From: Novipirellula herctigrandis | GTDB taxonomy: Bacteria > Planctomycetota > Planctomycetia > Pirellulales > Pirellulaceae | Assembly: GCA_007859835.1 (NCBI GenBank) | Contig: SJPJ01000001.1 | Location: 8,346,329 to 8,410,328 of the forward strand | DNA: 64,000 nucleotides | Direction of reading: 5' to 3' | Part shown: positions 24,717 to 38,200 of the stretch, in pieces | How positions within the stretch are numbered: position 1 is the stretch's first letter | Layout: the number at the start of each line of letters is the position of its first letter | Program-made: the position numbers and the translations under genes | The notes under the pieces: model-generated | What the model was told of the DNA's origin: nothing | Seen by the model: the letters and a program-made list of their open reading frames with translations, nothing else | Database searches by the model: none

Positions 24717-26459
24717 CTATTCGCCCAAGTCGAAATCCAGGCTTGGGTCGAAGGGAAGCTCATCGAGGTGCTCGATGTACTCCAACGGATCAAACGGCAG
24801 CTTAGAGACGTCAACTGATGGCTTCGCCAAAGCTTGAATCTCAGGGGAGGCGTTCTGAATCCCTTGCCACGGAATCCCATGGCGCTCAGGCAAATCGGGA
24901 TACTTTTTCTTCCACAGATCGTGCCGCAGACGCATCCGATTGAATGGGCTCTTTAGATGGATCAGATTGACGAGCATCGGCGTCTTTTCCCGAGTATCCG
25001 AAGGCAGGAAATAGAAGCCCGCGGGGATTCCACTGGCTTCGCCGATGGGATCTGGCGAGATCCAATGTCGCTTGTAATTTCCCTTCACGGTTGCCCCAAG
25101 ATTCGGTCCGGCGTAAATGAAGACATAGTCTCGACGGCTATGTGCATCGCCATTGAGCAACAAAGAAGTCTGATTCACACCATCGATGACGCGGTCATCC
25201 GGAACGTCATCCAAGGCACCTGCAAGACTTGCAAAGGTGGTGAACAGATCAACCTCGTGAATGATATCTCCGACGACTTGCCCTTTGTCGATTGTGCCTG
25301 GCCACCAAGCTTGTGCGGGCACGCGCACACCGCCCTCCAGGAAATCGCCTTTCCCGCCTCGGAAGATCGTTTCAGTGAATCCACAGCCCGGAGGAGGATT
25401 GTGCGCCATTGGACCGTTGTCGGCGTTGCAGACCAATAGAGTGTTCTCAGCGATCCCAAGCTCTTTGAGTTTCGCCATCACGCGTCCAACAAACGGGTCA
25501 ACGTTCCCCTGCAAGCCGTCCTGCAAAAGGCTTCGTCCTTGTGAAACCTTGTCGAGCGTGGGCATGAAGGATGCCATGTTGGGCCAATTCGCAACATAGA
25601 ACGGCTTACCGGCCTTTGCGTTGCGCTCGATGAATTCGAGAGTCCGTTTCTGAGCCTCGGCATCCATTTTCATGTAGGTCTCGTAACTATTGTCTTCCCA
25701 CTCTCGTGGTGCCTCACCTTTTTTACCCTCCAAAGCAAGGATCCAAGCTTTGGTCACGAACGTGTCATCCAGCTTGTATGGGTCGGACGGAAGCATGTCC
25801 TCGTACAGGCCGATGGTGGCATTCGCTTGCTCACCCTGACGCGTCCAAAGAGAGAGAATCTGGTTGTAGCCAGTGAAGAAAGCCTCATCGAAACCCTGAT
25901 TGTTTGCGTAGCTTTCCTCGATGTCACCGAGGTGCCATTTTCCATGAAATGCAGTTGAATATCCAACGTCAGATAGAACCTCGGCGATGGTAACTTCGGT
26001 GCTTCTCAACCCGTGTGATTCTCGGAGCATGCCGATGTTGTACATGCTGTTTCGCACCGGGTGCCGCCCTGTCATGCAGGCTGCGCGACTGGGGGTACAG
26101 CCGACCTCGGTGTAAAACCGGGTGAACATGATTCCTTCCCGCGCCATCTGATTCAAACTCGGGGTCTCGAACCCACGAACCTTCTGAATTGCCGGAATTC
26201 CAATGTCGCCAAACGCAGTGTCGTCCCACATGATGTGCACGATATTGGGAGGCGTCTTGAACTTCTCACGCAGCTCCGCCAAACGCTGTTGCAGGCCTTC
26301 GTCTTCGGCGTTCCAGCGTTCGCCGTTTTGAGCTTCTAAAACGTAGTATTCGGCGTCATGGACGATTTGGCCACCTCCCGAATCAGCGAACGCGAAGCTG
26401 GAGAAAACGCCCAGCAGCGTCATCAGAGACAAGCGAATTGTGCGATCAAATACAGACAT
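24717..26459 (-). CDS. Exported type I sulfatase (CTPSR)
   Basis: This encodes 580 residues from ATG 26459, the start of a signal peptide (RLSLMTLLGVFSSFAFA). An upstream start at 26513 is less likely. The active-site series is complete: NIVHIMWDDTAFGDIG, EVGCTPSRAACMTGRHPVR with formylglycine Cys at about 121, FHGKWHLGD, and CNADNGPMAHNPPPGCGFTETIFRGGKGDFLEGGVRVP. The spacing before the first block is long, with a charged helical segment of about 40 residues. The C-terminus carries two related acidic stretches, LPFDPLEYIEHLDE and LPFDPSLDFDLGE. It hydrolyses sulfate esters outside the cytoplasm; the substrate is unknown. It is upstream of the binding protein and carbonic anhydrase on the same strand but separated from them by a strong terminator. 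Confidence 0.93.
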   Translation of the reverse strand: MSVFDRTIRLSLMTLLGVFSSFAFADSGGGQIVHDAEYYVLEAQNGERWNAEDEGLQQRLAELREKFKTPPNIVHIMWDDTAFGDIGIPAIQKVRGFETPSLNQMAREGIMFTRFYTEVGCTPSRAACMTGRHPVRNSMYNIGMLRESHGLRSTEVTIAEVLSDVGYSTAFHGKWHLGDIEESYANNQGFDEAFFTGYNQILSLWTRQGEQANATIGLYEDMLPSDPYKLDDTFVTKAWILALEGKKGEAPREWEDNSYETYMKMDAEAQKRTLEFIERNAKAGKPFYVANWPNMASFMPTLDKVSQGRSLLQDGLQGNVDPFVGRVMAKLKELGIAENTLLVCNADNGPMAHNPPPGCGFTETIFRGGKGDFLEGGVRVPAQAWWPGTIDKGQVVGDIIHEVDLFTTFASLAGALDDVPDDRVIDGVNQTSLLLNGDAHSRRDYVFIYAGPNLGATVKGNYKRHWISPDPIGEASGIPAGFYFLPSDTREKTPMLVNLIHLKSPFNRMRLRHDLWKKKYPDLPERHGIPWQGIQNASPEIQALAKPSVDVSKLPFDPLEYIEHLDELPFDPSLDFDLGE

Positions 26460-26908
26460 CTGGAGATTCCTTGTTGCGAGTGAGGTTGTTGTGAGATTAG
26501 TTCGGCGTGGCACAGGACAACAACAGGATCAAATCGACATGATGAGAATCCAGCTTACGCGTCACAAAACTCACGCGAGGCACCTATGAGATTAGGCCCG
26601 TGATTGTAGCGCCCTCCGCAGACCAAAACATCAAAAAACCGCAAAACATCTAACTTGAATCAAAGGAAAGTGAGAAGTCTGAAACGCTGCGAGACCCAGC
26701 AACCTGTAAAGATCATCCGTTGCTGATTCGCGGAACGTTGGCGTCGCGAAGTTGGCGTCGCGAATATCGAGCAATGATGATTCATTCACCACTGGTGTTT
26801 TTACCTGTAGGGGCAAAGGTGTTAACTTGACTAATTGCCAGCACACGTTTTAATGACGATTGATCTGCACGACGCCAGTCCCTCTTCAAAACCAACGGAG
26901 CTTCAACA
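26460..26908. other. Divergent intergenic region with a 14-bp duplication
   Basis: About 450 bases between the divergent sulfatase and phosphatase genes. No gene is supported. The unit gttggcgtcgcgaa is duplicated in tandem at 26737-26764. Promoters for both genes should be here. Confidence 0.5.
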
Positions 26909-27814
26909 ATGAAGGCTTTTTGCGAACAACTTTCTGGCCTCTTGACGACGTTCGGCGTTCTATTGGTTTTCGTGGGCTTCATCGCTCTGATCTCTCTCGG
27001 CGAGAATGCGTCGGCTCAATCTCGACACTGCCCACTAGAAGGTCAATCCAACTTTCGTGACCTAGGTGGCTACGAGACGAAGGATGGACGTTCGGTAAAA
27101 TGGAAGCAGATCTTCCGCAGCGGTGAGCTACCCAAGCTGACCGACAAAGATGTTCAGCGGCTGGCGGACCTGAAACTGAAGACGGTTGTCAACTTCCTGA
27201 CAGCGAAAGAGATCGAATTTCACGGCGAAGATCGTCTACCTTCGGGTGTTCAACCGGTAAGTAACCCGATTGAAAGCGACTTCGGAGATCTCGCAATAAC
27301 GATCGTTGAGGCGCGAAAGCACGCGGATTTCTCCAAAGTGCCACCGGAACTGAATGCGGAGATTCACCGTTTACTTGTCAGTGAAGAGACCTCTCGAAGG
27401 CAATACGCGGATTTTTTGCGTCGCGCAGCGGATCCCGAGAATCGTCCTTTAGTTTTCCACTGTTCGCACGGTGTTCATCGCACTGGGACCGCCGCCGCAA
27501 TTCTGCTGGCAACACTTGGTGTGCCTTGGGACACGATTCGCGATGATTACTTGCTTTCCAATGTGTACCGCGAAGAGGAGGTCAAGTTGCGGCTGGAGCA
27601 GTTTCGCAAGCAAGCCGCTGAGAATCGAGGTATCGCCCCCGACGAAGTCGACATGACTAATTTCAAAGCGTTCTACGAGCTCCGCGGTTCCTATCTTGAT
27701 GCAGCACGGGACGAGGTGATGGAGAACTATGAATCCGTCGAGGATTTTGTGATCAATGGATTGGGACTTACGCAGGCGGATATCGACCGACTGCGGGAGA
27801 CTCTGCTTGAGTGA
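26909..27814 (+). CDS. Exported tyrosine/dual-specificity phosphatase
   Basis: This encodes 301 residues. Residues 10-36 form a signal peptide or membrane anchor (LLTTFGVLLVFVGFIALISL) ending near ASAQ. The body matches the MptpB-like Tyr-phosphatase family (PF13350): NFRDLGGYETKDGRSVKWKQ, IFRSGELPKLTDKD, then the P-loop HCSHGVHRTGTAA with nucleophile Cys185 and Arg191. NFRDLGG near the N-terminus is a strong family signature. Members remove phosphate from tyrosine, serine/threonine or phosphoinositides. The export signal suggests action on extracellular or periplasmic phosphoesters. It is followed by a dead transposase and has no evident operon partner. Confidence 0.88.
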   Translation: MKAFCEQLSGLLTTFGVLLVFVGFIALISLGENASAQSRHCPLEGQSNFRDLGGYETKDGRSVKWKQIFRSGELPKLTDKDVQRLADLKLKTVVNFLTAKEIEFHGEDRLPSGVQPVSNPIESDFGDLAITIVEARKHADFSKVPPELNAEIHRLLVSEETSRRQYADFLRRAADPENRPLVFHCSHGVHRTGTAAAILLATLGVPWDTIRDDYLLSNVYREEEVKLRLEQFRKQAAENRGIAPDEVDMTNFKAFYELRGSYLDAARDEVMENYESVEDFVINGLGLTQADIDRLRETLLE

Positions 27815-27857
27815 ACGTCGGTCGCCAATGAACGCCCGCGCTGGTCTTGCCGAAGAG

Positions 27858-28920
27858 CGATGCTGGCGGCGACCATTTGTGGACTCCTCACTGGAACAAC
27901 CGGCTGTGAAGCCAGGCTCAGTGGATTCGCAATCAAGAATCAAGCTTCTGGCACGTGGTCGGTTTCGGTCGTACGCCTCCCACAGCGAACTGCTATCGAA
28001 ATTTGTTGGTTCAGTTACCAGCAAAGACCTTCGGGAAAGCGATTCGGCAGTGAACCAAGTATCTTTTGGACTAGTCAGACGAAGAGCTTAGCGATGTGGC
28101 CATCGATCGGAAAACACTTTGCAAGACGCTCCAGGGGCACGCGCAGAGTATTCATTTACTCAGTGCGTTTGAGCATGCCACTGGCGGAGTGCTTGCTCAA
28201 CTAAAAATGTCACCCAAAACCTATGAACATAAAACGACAATGCTGCTGACGAATTCATTGCTACTCAAAGGGACGGTGATCACCGGCGATGCGATGTTCT
28301 GCCCACGCAGCCTTTGCCAGCCAGTGATTGACTCTGGTGGCGACTATCCGGTCACTGTGAAAGACAACCAGCGGGAGTTGAATAAGATGATCGCGTCGGA
28401 ATTTAACACCGGCCCTTCCCACCCACAGCGAACGCCTTCGCCAACAGCAGCTTGACGAAGAGCGGGAAGTCGATAACGGGCACGGGCGAATAGAGAGATC
28501 TGGCATCTTCAAGTCAGCTCTCGTCTGGCTGGCTATCTCCAGTGGCCTGGATTTGCTCAGGCGATTCGAAATAAACGAACGCGAGTCATTGGCAGAAAAA
28601 AGAACAACGGATGTGTCACATGCCATCACAAGCATTGGCTTAGAGCGGCCCAATGCGAAGGCCCTTTTGGATCTGGGGCGTGGTCATTGGAGTACCGAAA
28701 ACCAGTTGCACTGGAGTTGAACTGGGTCCGCGATGTAACGATCGGTGAAGACAACTGTCGCACTTGCAAAGGTCATGAGCCGGAAAATTAGGCTACCCTT
28801 CGTAATGCAAGTTTAACTCTGCTTCGCCGATCGGGTTATAATGCAATCGCATCTGCCCTTAGAAACTTCGCGACCCGCCCGAAGAAAGTGCTCGAAATCT
28901 TGTGTAGATTGAACAACTGA
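27858..28920 (+). pseudogene. Decayed ISAs1-family transposase
   Basis: Almost the full length of an ISAs1-type DDE transposase can be followed through several frames. In order: MLAATICGLLTGTTGCEA, WIRNQ, FWHVVGF, RTPPTANCYRNLLVQLPAKT, VAIDRKTL, IHLLSAFEHATGGVLAQLKM, EHKTTMLLTNSLLLKGTVIT, GDAMFCPRSLCQPVIDSGGD, YPVTVKDNQ, NGHGRIER, AITSIGLERPNAKALLDLGR, GHWSTENQLHW, and finally NASLTLLRRSGYNAIASALR ending at TGA 28920. At least four frameshifts and a stop make it inactive. Terminal inverted repeats were not identified, so the element ends are approximate. Confidence 0.88.
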
Positions 28921-29264
28921 ATTGCCCTGACCACACACATCAGATCGACGTAGGAACGCGAATTATCGCGTGATTGCGAATGACTCTGTTTAGAAAATGC
29001 CTTCCACTGGGCACGGGCATCAAAAATTTGACCGGCCGGTGATTTACGATTACATTTACGGACCTCAAATGGCGGTGCAACAGCCCTTCCTGGTATGCTT
29101 CATCCGTCGCCGGTGTGGTCCCAATGGTCGAATTGAGTTAACGGTTTTGTGTTGACGCAGGCGAGCATCGGAAAATGCCCCGAGCGACGTGAAAGCAAGG
29201 TGTTCGGGACGCGAAGTCATAAGAATTTGTCGTCATCTCTATCTTCTCTTGTTCTGGGATTTTC
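28921..29264. other. Upstream region of the giant surface-protein gene
   Basis: About 340 bases without a gene I can support. It must hold the promoter of the 18 kb gene. No strong consensus promoter or binding-site repeat stands out. Confidence 0.4.
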
Positions 29265-32200
29265 ATGGGACGCAACACCTTTCGCTTCCAAACCGATTCT
29301 GTGCGAAAAAAGCGACGGCGACTGACTTGCGAATTGCTTGAAAGCAGACGCGTTCTGGCAGGCGCCGGTCCCGAAGTGCTGTCCATTGTGCGAGCAGATG
29401 CAAACCCGACCAATGACGCGCAAGTTGCATTCGAGATTACGTTCGATGAGGCAGTCACCGGCGTTGATGCGAACGATTTTGCGTTTGCGGTTTCCGGAGT
29501 CACAAGCCCAAGTGTCGCGAACGTTACCGGTAGTGGCACCGTTTATCGGGCGGTTGTTAATACGGGTACCGGCGATGGCACGCTTCGTTTGGATCTGATT
29601 GACAATGATTCAATCTTAGATAATCAAAACAAACCGCTGGGCGGTAGCGGAACGACTGGCAACAAAGATGGATCATTCTTTGGCGCGCAGTCGTATACGA
29701 TCGACAAGACGGCGCCCATCACGACGGGGGCAACATTGGTGGGAACGCCCGCCGCAATTGACGCGACGATTGATTTCAACTTGACGTTTAGTGAACCGGT
29801 CTCGACAATCGTTGCATCCATGTTCCAGCTTTCTGGATCCGCATCACCCACCGCTACGATCTCGAGCGTTAGCGGTTCAGGGTCGTCCTATGTGATCAAC
29901 GTCGATACCGGTGGCGGGCAAGGCGACCTGCAATTGGACTTCGTCGATGACGATACCATCACCGATGCGGTGGGCAACCCGGTCAATGGAATCGGCAGCC
30001 AAACGATTGTTGGCCAGTCACACACCGTCGATCATGTTGCGCCTACGGTTGTCTCGATTGTGGCGGACCAGCCCAGCCCGACCAATGCGGAACTGATCTC
30101 ACTTGAGGTGACCTTTGACGAACCAGTCGTCAATGTTGGCTTGAACGACTTTCAATTGACTGCGACAGATGTCACGAACGCGATGATCACCAATGTTGTC
30201 GGTTCCAGTAATGTCTACACCGTGACGATCAGCACTGGAACGGGCGATGGATCCGTTCAGCTTTCGATGAGTCCCACTGCGATGATTAGCGACGTCGCTG
30301 GAAACGTGCTGCCGGTTTCATCGACCGTGTCGAGTCTGCTTGAAATTGACAAGACGCTGGCGATCTCAATGAGCGTCGCGGTCGTGGGAAGCGGTTTTAG
30401 CGATGCATCGAGCGTGCAATATGACGTAACGTTTCCCGAGCCGATGCTAGGAATCTCCCCAGGCGTCTTTGAAGTGTACACGTCTGGGACTTCCACGTTG
30501 ACAGGCATGTCCGTCAGTTCGGTGACGGGCAGTGGCACGGATTATACGGTGACGATTGATACCGGCAGCGGCGATGGTTCGCTGTTTCTGCGATTGAATA
30601 ATCTGCCGGGAACCGCTCGTGATTTGGCGGGCAACGTCGCTAACGTCATTTATGCAAGCGGTTCGGTTTGGACGATTGACCGAACGGCACCGACGATCGA
30701 TAGCATCAATCTGGTTTCTTCGGCATCAAGCAATCAGGCATCGGTGGCATTCGATGTTTCACTGAGTGAATCGATGTACGGATTGTCCGCGAGCGATTTC
30801 TTCCTCGTGACAACGGGGGTTTCAGGAGCGTCGATTTCCTCGGTTTCACAAAACGGCAGCAGTTTGTTGTACCGTGTGTTCGTCAACACTGGCTCGGGAA
30901 ATGGCACCGTGTCGATCGCTAACACGACGACGGGTCTTGGATCGGACTCAGCTGGCAACCCGTTTGCCAGCGTGCAAAGCGGATTTCCAAGTTACATTAT
31001 GGATCGCACGGCTCCATTGATCACGTCGCTTGTTCGGCAAGACACCAACCCGACGGCCGCAGGATCGGTTCAGTTTGGTTTACAGTTCTCTGAGCCCGTT
31101 GAAAATTTTGGCATCGACGATCTCCTGGTTCTAACCAACGGCACGCTCTCGGGTGCCTCCGTTACTTCAGTCAATGGCGACGGGACTAGTTTTGTTGTTT
31201 CGGTTGATACCGGATCGGGTGATGGAGATTTGGAACTGGGAACGGTTGCCAGCCCAACCGCCACGGACGCTGCCGGGAATACAATCCCGTCTAGCTACTC
31301 GGGTGGCGAAGTCTATACGCTCGATCGAACCACGCCGACCATTTTAATGGTCGACCGAGTCTCGCCCACCGTCACGACTGGTAATAGCATTCAGTATGTA
31401 GTCAGTTACAGCGAGCCGGTTCTGAACGTGCAGACCAGTGATTTCTTGGTGGTTACCTCGCCCGAGGCTACGCCTCAGCCAGCGATTAGTGCGGTCGGTG
31501 TCGAGGGGGCGACCGCCACTGTGACCGTCGACGTTAGCAGTTATGAGGGCGCGGTCTATCTGTACGCCAAAGGCGGTGAAATCACGGACGCGGTCGGCAA
31601 CCCAATCGGGAACCAAGTGGTGGCGTCACAGCAATTCTACGTCGATCGCACGCCACCGATGGTAACCAGCGTGGTGTTGGAACAGTCGACGCCTACGACG
31701 CTCAGTGACCTTTCGTTTTTGGTGACGCTCAGCGAGTTGATTAACGGCTTTAGTTCGGCGGACGTCGCGATTGATCAGACCGGTTTACCCAATGCGGCGG
31801 TGTCGTCGATTGAGTATGTTGCGAGCGATCAGCGGCGGGTGCATGTCAGCGTAGGGCAGGGACAAGGTTCTTTGTCGATTGACATTCTTGGTGACCAGAC
31901 CATTCGAGACCTAGCCAATCAGAAAATCGTTGGCGATTCGACGGATCACCCCGCTTACGTGGTGGACAACCTCGCTCCCACGGTACAGTCGATTTCGCTA
32001 GTCGGCCCCAATCCGATCACCACATCGACGTTCACTTTCCAAGTGGCGTTCAGTGAACCCGTGACCGGAGTTTCATCAAGTTCGTTTTCTGTGGCGGCGA
32101 CCGGCGCTGTTTCCGCAACCATCGACTCGGTAACCGGCAGCGGTGATACGTACGAAGTGACGGTGACTAATTCAGGCGACACGGGCACGATTGCTCTAAC

Positions 32201-35200
32201 GGTCAACGATGATGATTCTATTGCTGATGCGTTGCTGAATCCACTTGGTGGAGTTGGTGACAACAACGGGGATTTCGCATCGGCGACTTTCGGCGTCGGT
32301 ACGACAGGACGGATCGCAGGCCGCGTCGTTGATGACATGGATGGCGATGGCTATGCCGACCTAGCAGAGGTGGGCATTGTTGGTGTCACGGTTTACGTTG
32401 ACCAGAACGGCAACGCGCAGTATGACACTGGCGAACCTTACGCGGAAACGCTCGGGGATGATGGAACGACAACCGAAGTTAACGAAGCGGGGACCTACCT
32501 GATTTCCGGAGTCATGCCGGGCGAACAGACCGTGCGGATGGTCTCGCCCGTCGGTTGGCTACAAACCAATCCTGCGATGCGTGCGTCTGGAAGCGGGCAA
32601 CTCACATTGGTTCAGTTGCTGCAAGACAACGTCGGCGGCAACAATGCGTTGGAGGAAGTGGCAGGGGTTACAGAAAGTCCTGATGGGAACTTTGTCTACG
32701 TGGCCGCGTATACGGACAATGCCGTGACCGTCTATTCTCGCAACCCAAGCACTGGCGGTCTAACGCGGGTGCAAACGGTTGTGAACGGCAGTGACGGTGT
32801 TGCTGGTTTGGTTGGTGCTCAATCAATCGCAATCACGCAGGACGGACAACATTTGTATGTCGCATCGGCCATTGATGATGCATTGGTGATGTTCTCACGC
32901 GACGAGTCAACGGGTTTGCTGACCTATTTGGGGCACCTGAAACAAGGCGTCGGTGGCGTCGATGGATTGAATGAAGCCACCGCGATTCGTGAAAGCGCCG
33001 ATGGCAAGAATCTCTACGTCGCCTCGGTAACCAGTAGTTCGCTAGCCGTGTTCGATCGAGACCCTGCATCTGGTTTGGTCACCTTCTCTCAAAAGTTGAC
33101 TGGCGCAACAGGCAATTCGTTCTCTGTCGATCTCAGCCCGGACCAGCGGCATGTCTACCTGTCGTCCGGAACGTCCAACGCCGTCAACGTCTATGACCGT
33201 GATTTGTCGACGGGGCAACTGACGCTGACTCAAACGGTAACGAAGGCATCTGCTGGATTTTCGACGCTGAATGAACCTTGGGGCATTTCGGTCGCGCCCG
33301 ATGGCAAGCATGTCTATGTGGCGACGCGATTGAGCCAAGGGGTCGTCGTGCTAAATCGTGATGTAGTCACCGGGCATGTCTCGTTCAACCAGTTTGTGCC
33401 GGATCCATTTTCTTTTGCGAATCCAGATCCGGTCGCGGTGTTGGTTAGCCCCGATGGTCATCATGTTGCCGTGACATTTCAGACCGGTGGCGGTTTGGCG
33501 ATCTACAGCCGCGACCAAGCGTCCGGCCAATTGACGTTAGTTGAATTTTACCGAGACGGCGTTGATGGCTTCAACCTCCTAAGAGGTGCTTGGGATGTTG
33601 AGTTTTCAAATGATGGCAAGTCGTTGTATTTGGTGACGGCTTACGAAGATGCAATCTACGCGTTTGATCGTGAAGTCGGCGATTATGTACCTTCGTCCGT
33701 TTCTGCGTCCGTTAGCGTTGGTGAAACGATCACCCTGGACGCGTTCGGCACAACAAATTTGGTTCCCAGGGTCGAGTCGATTACGTATAGCGGTGCCAAC
33801 CCCGCCACTGACGCAGCAGTGGACTTTTTGGTCGAATTTACCGAGCCCGTTTCCGGCGTTGATGTGAGTGACTTTACCTTTGTCGGTTCGTTTGCAGGAG
33901 CCACTGCGATTGCCGTTGTTGGCAGCGACGCCAGTTATACGCTGAGCGTTAGTCTTGCTGACGGTTTGCAAGGAACGTTGTCACCGCGTGTCAGTTTCGC
34001 TGGCGGGGTCGTTGACAACGAAGGACAACCGCTTGGCGGGGACGGCAGTGCCGTTTTCGACTCGATCGATGTGGATCGCCAAGCACCCACTTTGCTGTCG
34101 TCAAGCAAATTGGATTCGGAGCCGACGAACCAAACGAACTTGCGGTATCAACTAACCTTTTCAGAGCCTGTCACGGGTTTGGACTTGAGCGACTTGTCGG
34201 TTACCGCGTCGGGGGTGACCGGTGGTGCGGTCGATTCCGTCACTGGTAGCGGCGATACGTACGTTGTCAGGATTTCCTATTCGGGTGGCGAGGGGACGAT
34301 TGGCCTTGTCTTTGCCGACGATGATTCGATTGTCGATGGTGTCGGCTATTCCCTGGGCGGACCCGGTACGTCGTCGATTCCGCTGGCGTCTTACAATGTG
34401 CTGCTCGGCACGATCGAAGGAACTATTTTTAGCGACCTCGATTCCAACGGCCTGTTTGATGCGGGCGAGTCGGGTGTCGGGGCGATGACGTTGTTCATTG
34501 ATGTTAATAATGACGGCGACCTTGACGGGGGCGAGCCAACCACGACGTCGGATCCGTCGACCGGAACCTATTCGTTCGGCGGTTTAATCGACGGTAACTA
34601 TACCGTGCGTTGGCAACCACAATCGCCATATCTGCAAACCTTCCCATCTGGGAATGCGTCGCAGTCCGTTTCCGTTGCAGTGGCGTCTGGCGATTCCACT
34701 GCCGACTTTGGTGTTCATTTTGTGTTGCCAGGCACCATTGAGGGCGTCTTTTGGGATGACTTGGATGAAAACGGGCTGCTTGACATCGGCGAAGTCGGGG
34801 TCGCTGGATTGACGGTCTATGTCGACCTGAATGAGAATGGCGCCTTTGATGCGGGGACGGAACCCAGTTACGTCACCGACGTGGACGACGCGGAAACATC
34901 CGACTTGGACGAGACCGGCCAGTACACATTCACTGGACTGCAACCGGGGGCGTATACGATTCGAGTCGTGTCCAGCCAGTGGCAGTTCTTGGATGCATCG
35001 CCCTGGGACAATTCGATACCTTCGACTTACACCGACGCAACGAACTTTTCGGCCGATAACAAGACGGTTCGGATCAGCCCTGACGGTAACTTTGCTTACG
35101 TGTTCGATCACCTGAGCAACAAAATTGTCGTGCTGCAGATGCCGTCAACGCCCGGCGGTACGCTGACTCAAGTTCAATTGCTGACAGGCGAGTTCGCTGG

Positions 35201-38200
35201 CACGACCAACGCGATTGGTGATATTGCCTTCACGCCGGACGGGTCCACGATGTACGTCGTCGAGAACCAGTCGAATCAGTTGGCAGTTTACTCGCGAAAT
35301 ACCAGCGATGGAACGTTGGCACGCTGGCAAACGGTGTTCCCACCAGGCGTCTTCCCCTATTCGCTAGAAGTCGCACCCGACGGAAACCATTTGTACGTGG
35401 GCGGCGGTTACCTTGCGCCGTATTCAATCGATCCCACGGATGGCTCACTCACCACGCTAGTCTCCACAGCGACGCCGGCCCGGGTGCAAGACATTGTCTT
35501 CAATAGTGAAGGGACGCGGTTGTACGCTGCGGATTACGGCAATGGTCTGATCCGCGTTTATTCACGCGATACCACAACCGGTGCAATCACACAGTTACAG
35601 GCGATCGATTCACAGATCACGACGGATCTGTACAGCCTGTGGTCAATGGAGATTTCGGATGACGACCAAGATATCTACCTTGCCGCTCCGTTGACGGACC
35701 TGATTTGGCACTTCAAGGCCCAACCCGACGGGACGCTGGTGTATTCCCAGCATTACGATTTGGATACGGACAATATTCGTGACATCCCAATGGATTTGGA
35801 GCTTTCCGCCGACGGGAAAACACTGCTAGTGGCGCTGGGACTTGATAACGCGATCCAGGTGCTTCATCGAGATACGACCGATGGCAGTTTGTCGGTTGGC
35901 AGCGTGCTGGGGACAAGCGATCCGACAATTGCCAATATCTATCAAAACTCCTCATCGTTAATGGGCCTTTCAGCTGACGGTGGACTGTTAGTGCGTGCCA
36001 ACAACCGCGCCCAATCGCTTGAACTCTATCAAGTCTCTGATGGTGTCAGCAGTACCGCGACTTTTGAGGTCATGGAAGCTCAAACCTCGTCCATCAACTT
36101 TGGTGTGACCCTCCAATCGCCGAAAGTCGTCTCAGTCGCGTCTTCGACGCTTGGTCCCACCAATGCGACTTCGATCGATGTCGTAGTGACGTTCGATGAA
36201 CCTGTTACGGGAGTTGATATAGGTGACTTTGCGATCGACGCTTCGGGTGTCAGTGGTGTGTCGATTCAATCGGTTAGCGGTGCGGCGACGCAGTACACCG
36301 TGACGCTTGACGCGAGTGCAGCAACAGGTGAAGGCACCGTGGTGCTTCGAGTCATTGATAACGATACGATCGTCGACGCTGACTTGCACCCGCTTGATGG
36401 CGTTGGAACAAGTTCCAATGCGGGACAGTCTGCGGCAGTAATGGTTGACCATCAATCGCCGACCGTCATTTCGATCGTGGCGTTGAATTCCCCGATCGTC
36501 GATTCGTCCGATGTTCAGTTCACAGTGACGTTCTCGGAATCCGTTAGCGGTGTCGATTCAGGCGATTTTGCGGTTACTATGTCGGGCAGTGTATCGGCTG
36601 CGTCACTGCTGACTGTCACACCAGGTGCGCAAGCCAATACGTTTGATGTGGTCGTCAGTTCAGGGACGGGCGACGGAACGATTTCATTGAACTTAAGTGA
36701 CAACGACACGATTGTTGACGTCGTGGGACACGCCCTGGGAGGTGTTGGGCTTAGCAACGGTGACTTTGTTGGGGATTTCGCAATTATCGAGCGTAATCCG
36801 CTGCGGACGATCAATGGCACGGTGTTCAACGATATCAACAATGATGGTGTTCGTGACGCAGGTGAAGACGGTGCAGATGGCTCGCAAATCTTCATTGACC
36901 TCAATGGTAATGGCGACTTGGACAGTGGTTCGGAACCGTTCGATTGGTACGTTACGGATGGCATTTTCAGCTTTCCTAATCTGCCGCTGGGAACCTATAC
37001 GCTACGGGTGACTGATCGACTGCATTACGTCGAGTCAGCATTTTCAACGACGACGGTCGATCTTGGTTTTGACGATGATCCGTTGGTGGTCGATGTGCCA
37101 GCGACGCAAAACCAGTCAGCCTTTGTTGGAGTGGTGTTCGACGACTTGAATCAGAACGGTGTTCGTGATGCCGGTGAGCCCGGGATCTCAGGCCAACGGG
37201 TTTACTGGGATGACGATTTCGATGGCCAGTACGAAGACTTTGACACGTTCGTCGTAACGACTGACGACGATCTTGGAACGGTCGGGGACGAAACGGGAAC
37301 GTATGAATTGTCTCCGCTATGGTACCGGCTGTATCAAATTCGAGTCGATCGCGGACCTGAATGGTTGCCGACGTCGTCCGAATCCGCAGACGCAACGATT
37401 AGTTCGTCGACTCAGGTGGTCAATGCAGACTTTGGGCTAACGCCAAATTTGACTTCCATTTCCGGCGTCGTATTTGATGACGTTGACGGCGACGGCGTGC
37501 AACAAGCCGGCGAGAATTCTGCGGCCGGTTGGACGGTCTTCTTGGACGCAGACGACAATGGGCTCTTGGATGCTGGCGAATCGTCCCAGACGACCGATGC
37601 GACCGGGGGGTATTCGTTTGATCATCTTGCTCTTGGCAATCATCGTGTTCGCATGATGCCGCAATCCGGGTATGTAATCACGAGTACCGACTCAGCGTTC
37701 GTTCCGATTGCCACGAGCACGGACACCGCGAACGTCGATTTCGCTACGCATGCAAACTTGACCACGATTTCTGGTCACTTGTTCGACGATGTCAACGCCG
37801 ACGGTGTCGTGGATGCGGGGGAAGGGCCTATTGATGGCGTGGCGGTTTATTTGGACTCAAATGATAACGCTCGATTCGATGTGGGCGAACCTTCGACGAT
37901 AACGGGCGCATCAGGCAACTACACGTTTATCGACGTGCAACCCGGCGAGGTCGTTGTACGAATCGTGCCGCCGACCGGTTACGATCAATCGACGCCGTCA
38001 GTCCCCGTCGATCGGTTGTTTGTTTGGCACGGAAGCGACACGCTTCGCGAAGTCGATCCGACCGACGGTTCGACGATTGCGGATTATTGGCAGTTGACCT
38101 ATCCGACCACCTCGATCACGGCGGAAGGTTTGGCCTTTGATGGCGAATCATTGTGGGCACTAGATCGCAACCAGAAAAAAATATTCGAGATCGATCCGGA